A stretch of 64,000 nt of DNA from Hypomesus transpacificus (Eukaryota; Chordata; Actinopteri; Osmeriformes; Osmeridae): NCBI RefSeq assembly GCF_021917145.1, contig NC_061063.1:10384263-10448262 (forward strand), in the 5' to 3' direction. Below are positions 58,234 through 64,000 of the stretch, in pieces. The position numbers and the translations under genes are program-made. Within the stretch, counting starts at the first letter, position 1. Each line of letters opens with the position of its first letter. Below the pieces are notes generated by a model that was not told the DNA's origin, did no database searches, and saw only the letters and a list, made by a program, of their open reading frames with translations.

Positions 58234-58279
58234 ATGGACAGCGCAAGGTCTATTCAGCATGAAATCACTTCTCTCAAAG
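58234..58279 (+). CDS. plec: Plectin alternative first coding exon, type 1e
   Basis: ATG at 58234 encodes only 15 residues, MDSARSIQHEITSLK, against human 1e MDPSRAIQNEISSLK. The donor AAAG|gtactc is phase 1. The match in length, sequence and phase makes this secure despite the small size. It follows 180 nt downstream of a GA microsatellite that probably lies in its promoter or 5' UTR. Confidence 0.9.
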
Positions 58280-59384
58280 GTACTCCTCTCCTCTCCTCCT
58301 CTCTGGCTCACTGGTTGTTTTTTTGCTTGTTACCAGTTCCATCTTGTTTTTCCAAATCCCTCCTGGAGGACTTCCTTCAGGTTGACGATTTAAAAAGTTT
58401 GGAGAATGTGCCGTGGTTTAGCATGAGGATGGTGCTCTCCTTCCTCCCACTCTGTTTGAACAAACACTGTGAAGTAATACCAGGAGACTAGTAACAGTGA
58501 GACCAGAGGTGCTTGGTGTGTGTTGCTGGTGAGTGTGCGTTTGCTGTGTGCTCTCTGCTGCAGCATGCGGCAAAGAGCTGCTGCATCGCCACGGCAACGC
58601 TGCGCCATCCGGACAGCCCCTGTTCTGCTTAGTGGGGGGATATCTCCGTGGTGATGAGGAACACAACCACCCCAGCACAACAACAAGCCTCTGCCTCCTG
58701 TGGTAGAGGCAGGCTCAGATAGAGGCAGGCTCAGATAGAGGCAGGTTTATTTAGATGCAGATGTGATAGAGACAGATAAGATACAGGTTCAGATAATTCC
58801 CTTTTAGCTACAGATCCCTAACTCTAATGACATTTACGATGGTTAAGACTGTTCTCACTCTCAATGACCAATAGACTTTGGTTTAACTATCAAAACACAC
58901 AACTTTCATGATTGTACTTTTACTGGATCCACTGGCTATGAAAGAGTATAACATCTTATTGTTGATCACTTGATGTAAAGACGGAAGTGTAAGAGATAAG
59001 AAGTATGGCCTAGCTAGCCTAGCCACGTGGAGACACAGTCTTGCATTCATCCTGCATGTTTTCATCCAACATGGTGCAGTGCTGGCTGTCCCCCCAGCGT
59101 GGTGGCATTTGGGAGTTAGTGTCCCAGACTGAACTAAGGCCTGGCAAATGATTGCTGAACCCTCTCACCTCCCTGCTTCCCAGCAGGTTGTAAACTCTGT
59201 CTGACGCCTCCTGGAACAGTGGGTTTGGTTGAGACTCTAATCACTTTGCAGTAATTAAAAGTGAAATGTGCTGTGTTAATGTGGGCTGTGTGAAGCTTGC
59301 TCTTGGGTTCCCGTCTCAGTCTCAGTAGGGCAGGCCATTAGATCCAGTGTGTCTGTCTGACATCCACAGGAGTAGTTGGGGGTC

Positions 59385-59570
59385 AGGTGGCTGAGTGGTA
59401 AGGCTAGTAATCAGAAGGTTGCTGGTTCGTTCCCCGGGTCGTGCCAAATGATGCTGTGTCCCTTGGGCAAGGCACTTCACCCTACTTGCCTCGGGGGGAA
59501 TGTCCCTGTACTTACTGTAAGTCGCTCTGGATAAGAGCGTCTGCTAAATGACTACATGTAAATGTTGTTG
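59385..59570 (+). mobile_element. tRNA-derived SINE, near full length
   Basis: A-box region TCAGGTGGCTGAGTGGTAAG, B box GGTTGCTGGTTCGTTCCCC, a central CCTTGGGCAAGGCACTTCAC block, and the tail TAAGTCGCTCTGGATAAGAG then CGTCTGCTAAATGACTACAT. It is typical of teleost tRNA-SINEs and the most intact copy in the window. Confidence 0.85.
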
Positions 59571-59934
59571 CATCCATCCAGTGCCAATCCCCAGTCAGTC
59601 TGGCAGAGGAAGGCCCAGAGTCAGACGTTGTGCTGGTGTGAAGCTGGTTTAAAGTTATGAGGTGGACAGAATGTGGCCTGTTAACTCCCTTTGCTGAAGG
59701 CTAAGTTGTCTAAGTGACACTGGCTTCAAGAGAAAACAAGTCCTGGAACTTGGAACTGCTAAATGTTTTCCCAAGAGCAGGGAATACAAAAGACTTGCTG
59801 GCTCCATTGAATGGCTCCTATTCAAGTTACTAACATGTCTGACAGTGCTTGCTCAGTGTGTCTTCACTAAGCAGAGCTCACCATTGGTCTAATTATCACC
59901 CGTTTGTAGGCTCATTCCACAGATCTTACAGCAC

Positions 59935-60000
59935 TGGGTCTTGCTCAATTGCTAGAACATTTGGCTGCAGAACAAGAGGTTGCTGGTTCAAATCCCTGCA
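59935..60000 (+). mobile_element. tRNA-derived SINE head
   Basis: TTGCTCAATTGCTAGAACATTTG followed by GCTGGTTCAAATCCC (B box). No tail was recognised. Confidence 0.5.
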
Positions 60001-60592
60001 AGGTGCTCTACAATGGTGGGTAGTGCCCTTCTGCAAGCCAGCTCCGGGTTTTAGCCCACATTCTCGGAGTTTAGCACATAATCCGTTCAGGTCTCTAATC
60101 AGCCTGGGTCCCAGGGAGCAGGAGAGAAAGGAAGACCTCTCCACAGTGCTGTGTAGTGTGCAGGGGAGGCAGGAGACACATGCTGTATCATCTGCTTTAG
60201 AATTTGACTGACTCGTTAGAACACAAGTCCATCGGTCTGGGGGTGTTACACGGGAACATGCTGCCTTTTGAAGACAGTCCACCCTGCTTCCACACTGATC
60301 TTAACTGGTGTCTCTCTTATGAGATATTCTTTTCTCTCAATTGGATTTGATCAGGTTGTTCATGTAACAATGGCAGGTGACTGGGTTTCAACGAAAATGG
60401 ATAGAAATGAGCTGTGCCTGTGTGTGCAGCATCAAGCCAGTCCTGGATCACGCTGTCTGACCCAGCAGAGAGACGGCCAGAACAGGCATGAATCAGCACT
60501 TCACATTTCTTCCTCGCTGCAGTTTTTGGATGCCAAGACGGGCTGCTTCCCAGCAGGACATGAGATGTAAGGGCGTGAGAGTTGGATGTGCC

Positions 60593-61207
60593 TCTGTTTG
60601 AGTCCAGGACAGAGAGACACAGGACACCCCCAGTCCTCTGAGTGAGTCCAGGACTGAGAGACACAGGACACCCCCAGTCCTCTGAGTGAGTCCAGGACAG
60701 AGAGACACAGGACACCCCCAGTCCTCTGAGTGAGTCCAGGACTGAGAGACACAGGACACCCCCAGTCCTCTGAGTGAGTCCAGGACAGAGAGACACAGGA
60801 CACCCCCAGTCCTCTGAGTGAGTCCAGGACAGAGAGACACAGGACACCCCCAGTCCTCTGAGTGAGTCCAGGACTGAGAGACACAGGACACCCCCAGTCC
60901 TCTGAGTGAGTCCAGGACTGAGAGACACAGGACACCCCCAGTCCTCTGAGTGAGTCCAGGACTGAGAGACACAGGACACCCCCAGTCCTCTGAGTGAGTC
61001 CAGGACAGAGAGACACAGGACACCCCCAGTCCTCTGAGTGAGTCCAGGACTGAGAAACACAGGACACCCCCAGTCCTCTGAGTGAGTCCAGGACAGAGAG
61101 ACACAGGACACCCCCAGTCCTCTGTTTGAGTCCAGGACAGAAAGACACAGGACACCCCCAGTCCTCTGTTTGAGTCCAGGACAGAGAGACACAGGACACC
61201 CCCAGTC
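60593..61207. repeat. 44-bp minisatellite, 14 copies
   Basis: Highly regular 44-bp unit (GAGTGAGTCCAGGACAGAGA plus 24 bp ending CCCCCAGTCCTCT), with an A/T variant in AGGACAGAG/AGGACTGAG and GTTTGAGT variants at both ends. Minus-strand frames through it are artefacts. Confidence 0.97.
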
Positions 61208-61414
61208 CCAGAGGCGGAGACGGCGTCCTGGAGGGGGGACAGCAGCACCCTGTCCCTTAACCCCTCTCCTGTGTGATTCCCTGACTGTAAAGCAACACTG
61301 ATGTGATATATACAAGACAGTAATTCACTAAGGACAGTGATTGATCAGATGCATTCCTCCCCTCATATTTAAAGCAGAATGGCCCCTGGGGCGTGTTCTT
61401 AGCAGCTTCAGGAG

Positions 61415-62955
61415 TAGCTGTCCTCACGGTGCTGCTGTCCTCACTGTGCTGCTGTCCTCACGGTGCTGCTGCTGTCCTCACGGTGCTGCTGCTGTCCTCA
61501 CGGTGCTGCTGTCCTCACTGTGCTGCTGTCCTCACGGTGCTGCTGCTGTCCTCACGGTGCTGCTGCTGTCCTCACGGTGCTGCTGTTCTCACGGTGCTTC
61601 TGCTGTCCTCACGGTGCTGCTGTCCTCACTGTGCTACTGTCCTCACTGTGCTGCTGTCCTCACGGTGCTGCTGTCCTCACGGTGCTGCTGCTGTCCTCAC
61701 GGTGCTGCTGCTGTCCTCATGGTGCTGCTGTCCTCACGGTGCTTCTGCTGTCCTCACGGTGCTTCTGCTGTCCTCACGGTGCTTCTGCTGTCCTCACTGT
61801 GCTGCTGTCCTCACGGTGCTGCTGCTGTCCTCACGGTGCTTCTGCTGTCCTCACGGTGCTGCTGTCCTCACGGTGCTTCTGCTGTCCTCACGGTGCTGCT
61901 GTCCTCACGGTGCTGCTGTCCTCACGGTGCTGCTGTCCTCCCGGTGCTGCTGTCCTCACGGTGCTGCTGTCCTCACGGTGCTGCTGTCCTCACGGTGTTG
62001 CTGCTGTCCTCACGGTGCTGCTGCTGTCCTCACGGTGCTGCTGTCCTCACGGTGCTGCTGTCCTCACGGTGCTGCTGTCCTCACGGTGCTGCTGCTGTCC
62101 TCACGGTGCTGCTGTCCTCCCGGTGCTGCTGTCCTCACGGTGCTGCTGTCCTCACGGTGCTGCTGTCCTCCCGGTGCTGCTGTCCTCACGGTGCTGCTGC
62201 TGTCCTCACGGTGCTGCTGTCCTCACGGTGCTGCTGTCCTCACGGTGCTGCTGTCCTCACGGTGCTGCTGTCCTCACGGTGCTGCTGCTGTCCTCACGGT
62301 GCTGCTGTCCTCACAGTGCTGCTGTCCTCACGGTGCTGCTGTCCTCCCGGTGCTGCTGTCCTCAAGGTGCTACTGCTGTCCTCACGGTGCTGCTGTCCTC
62401 AAGGTGCTGCTGCTGTCCTCACGGTGCTGCTGTCCTCACGGTGCTGCTGTCCTCACGGTGCTGCTGCTGTCCTCACGGTGCTGCTGTCCTCAAGGTGCTG
62501 CTGCTGTCCTCACGGTGCTGCTGTCCTCACGGTGCTGCTGTCCTCCCGGTGCTGCTGTCCTCAAGGTGCTGCTGCTGTCCTCACGGTGCTGCTGTCCTCA
62601 CAGTGCTGCTGTCCTCACGGTGCTGCTGCTGTCCTCACGGTGCTGCTGTCCTCACGGTGCTGCTGTCCTCACGGTGCTGCTGCTGTCCTCACGGTGCTGC
62701 TGTCCTCAAGGTGCTGCTGCTGTCCTCACGGTGCTGCTGTCCTCACAGTGCTGCTGTCCTCACGGTGCTGCTGTCCTCACGGTGCTGCTGTCCTCCCGGT
62801 GCTGCTGTCCTCACGGTGCTGCTGTCCTCAAGGTGCTGCTGCTGTCCTCACGGTGCTGCTGTCCTCACGGTGCTGCTGTCCTCACGGTGCTGCTGTCCTC
62901 ACGGTGCTGCTGTCCTCACGGTGCTGCTGTCCTCACGGTGCTGCTGTCCTCACGA
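61415..62955. repeat. 1.5-kb CTG-rich minisatellite, 17-bp unit (20-bp variant)
   Basis: About 85-90 copies of GGTGCTGCTGTCCTCAC, with a common 20-bp variant carrying an extra CTG. Minor variants read CTCCC, CTCAAGG, CTCACAG and GCTTCTG. All three plus frames stay open for more than 500 codons because the unit has no stop in any frame. Confidence 0.97.
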
Positions 62956-64000
62956 CAGGCTTGTTGAGGCGTCCGAGCGTCCGGTCCCCTGGGGCCATCT
63001 CAGCCTCCCCCAGGGGACCCAGGCCAGTTGATATTTCTCTCCTGGGATCTGATCTCTAACTGTATCTCCCCCACCCTTAATGGGAGATACTGGACCCTCA
63101 CAACTGTCATCCCGTTCAATATAGATGAGCAGGCTAGAACTAGTCTGAATAGGGTTCACTCAGCACTAGCACATGATATGTTGAAATGTGAAGTATTACC
63201 AAACTCTTTGAACAAACCATTCTGATAGAGACAGAGACGTATGAAGCAGAGGTTAATAGAAGTGTTTGTTGGTTCCAGAGTTTCCTAATAATAAACTCTG
63301 GTGTAGTATAGCTGCAGAGAGGATACTGTGCTGTAAATAACCCCTGCTTGCTCAGGGAGAGTGAATCCAGGGTGACTAACATGGATCTATTTTCAGACTG
63401 ATGAACTTGCATCTCGTGTGACAGAGGCATTGTGGGAAATAGCAGCGGCTCGCCAAAATAAGATGTGTCATGGGTGGAATTTCTGGAACCCGTATGACAT
63501 CTAAGCTGGGCATCTAGGTAGCTCAAGTGTTCATCTAATAAATAGTGTTTTTAACACGACGCATCCTATGAAAACATCCATTCCCTCCTCTACTCCTTCA
63601 CCTGAGGAAAGTCCTGTATCACTTCCTACTCCTCTCTCCCTGTTTGAACATGGACCAGCTGTGGGTGGTTGATGGAAATAGATACCAGGTGACCTCTCCC
63701 AATCTCCTCATAGACACGACATCTCATGGACAGCTTAGACATGTTCAACAGGTTTGCTTCTTGGAGAACAGTCTGCCATTAGGGGGCGCTGGTGGTGCAT
63801 GTACTGCAGTAAAGCTGCAGCTGGCTCTGCTGTTTCACTCAGTCACAGCAGTGTTTCCCTGTCCACACATACCCATGTAGCTTTAGTGTGTAGATAAAGA
63901 CTTTGAACCTAAATATGGTGTGTTAGTCACACCATTCTCAAACCACTCTCTGCAGCCCCTTCCTGTAGTGCAGCTTCCTGTGATGCAGCTTCCTGTGATG
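62956..64000. other. Plectin first intron, right part, to window end
   Basis: No exon recognised. The shared plectin exon starting DERDRVQ was searched for by eye and not found. A CTTCCTGT(A/G)(A/G)TGCAG repeat is starting at 63960-64000 and may continue beyond the edge. Confidence 0.5.

Larger units (their letters stand above)
58280..60592. other. Plectin first intron, left part
   Basis: No exon recognised. It contains a complete-looking SINE at 59385 and a SINE head at 59935, plus a triplicated AGGCAGGCTCAGATAG-type motif near 58708-58745. Confidence 0.5.

Noticed and set aside
60317..61315. Minus-strand frames of 232-332 codons with GCPVSLCPGL-type repeats
   Set aside because: A 44-bp minisatellite read in three frames (44 is not a multiple of three, so the frames rotate); no domain and no splice support.
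61341..63059. Three overlapping plus-strand frames of 522-572 codons rich in Cys, Leu, Val and Pro
   Set aside because: They are translations of a 17-bp tandem repeat with no stop in any frame; the same peptide appears in all three frames.
63644..63880. Possible plectin exon (78-codon plus frame)
   Set aside because: No match to plectin's actin-binding domain, no suitable acceptor in phase 1, and no DERDRVQ motif.

Overview
The window is vertebrate nuclear DNA, almost certainly from a teleost fish. The evidence is short GT-AG introns, many tRNA-derived SINEs with the common fish tail, fish-type MITEs, abundant minisatellites, and five recognisable vertebrate genes. The species cannot be named from the sequence. 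No bacterial genes, CRISPR arrays or viral genes were seen.

Layout. (1) 247-20606, minus strand: the 5' two thirds of PKHD1L1 (fibrocystin-L). I placed 48 exons; they join in one open frame of about 2,796 codons and run off the left edge. (2) 20607-24021: the divergent intergenic region between PKHD1L1 and NUDCD1. (3) 24022-37559, plus strand: a complete 10-exon NUDCD1 of 601 aa. Its intron 2 holds a 3.4 kb satellite with a 43-bp unit, and its intron 4 holds a minisatellite grown from the exon 4 splice donor. (4) 37560-42702: intergenic DNA with minisatellites. (5) 42703-44368, minus strand: complete two-exon TRHR (thyrotropin-releasing hormone receptor, 405 aa). (6) 46714-47487, plus strand: single-exon TMEM74. 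(7) About 50.4-64 kb, plus strand: the 5' end of a plectin gene. Three alternative coding first exons (types 1a, 1f and 1e) all end in the same splice phase, and the shared body lies beyond the right edge. The last 3.5 kb includes two large minisatellites (44-bp and 17-bp units).

Order and orientation of TMEM74, TRHR, NUDCD1 and PKHD1L1 match human 8q23, read in reverse. ENY2, which sits between NUDCD1 and PKHD1L1 in human, was not recognised here. The genes are not a functional pathway; they are a conserved synteny block. PKHD1L1 is a large membrane/extracellular protein, NUDCD1 a NudC/CS-domain co-chaperone, TRHR a GPCR, TMEM74 an autophagy-linked membrane protein, and plectin a cytolinker whose first exons set its subcellular targeting.

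The most unusual feature is how often tandem repeats coincide with splice signals or coding starts. Examples are a donor-derived repeat, an acceptor-derived repeat, a 79-copy array carrying splice-like motifs in every copy, an in-frame triplication inside NUDCD1 and a duplicated start segment in TRHR. I did not find a new enzymatic or defence system.
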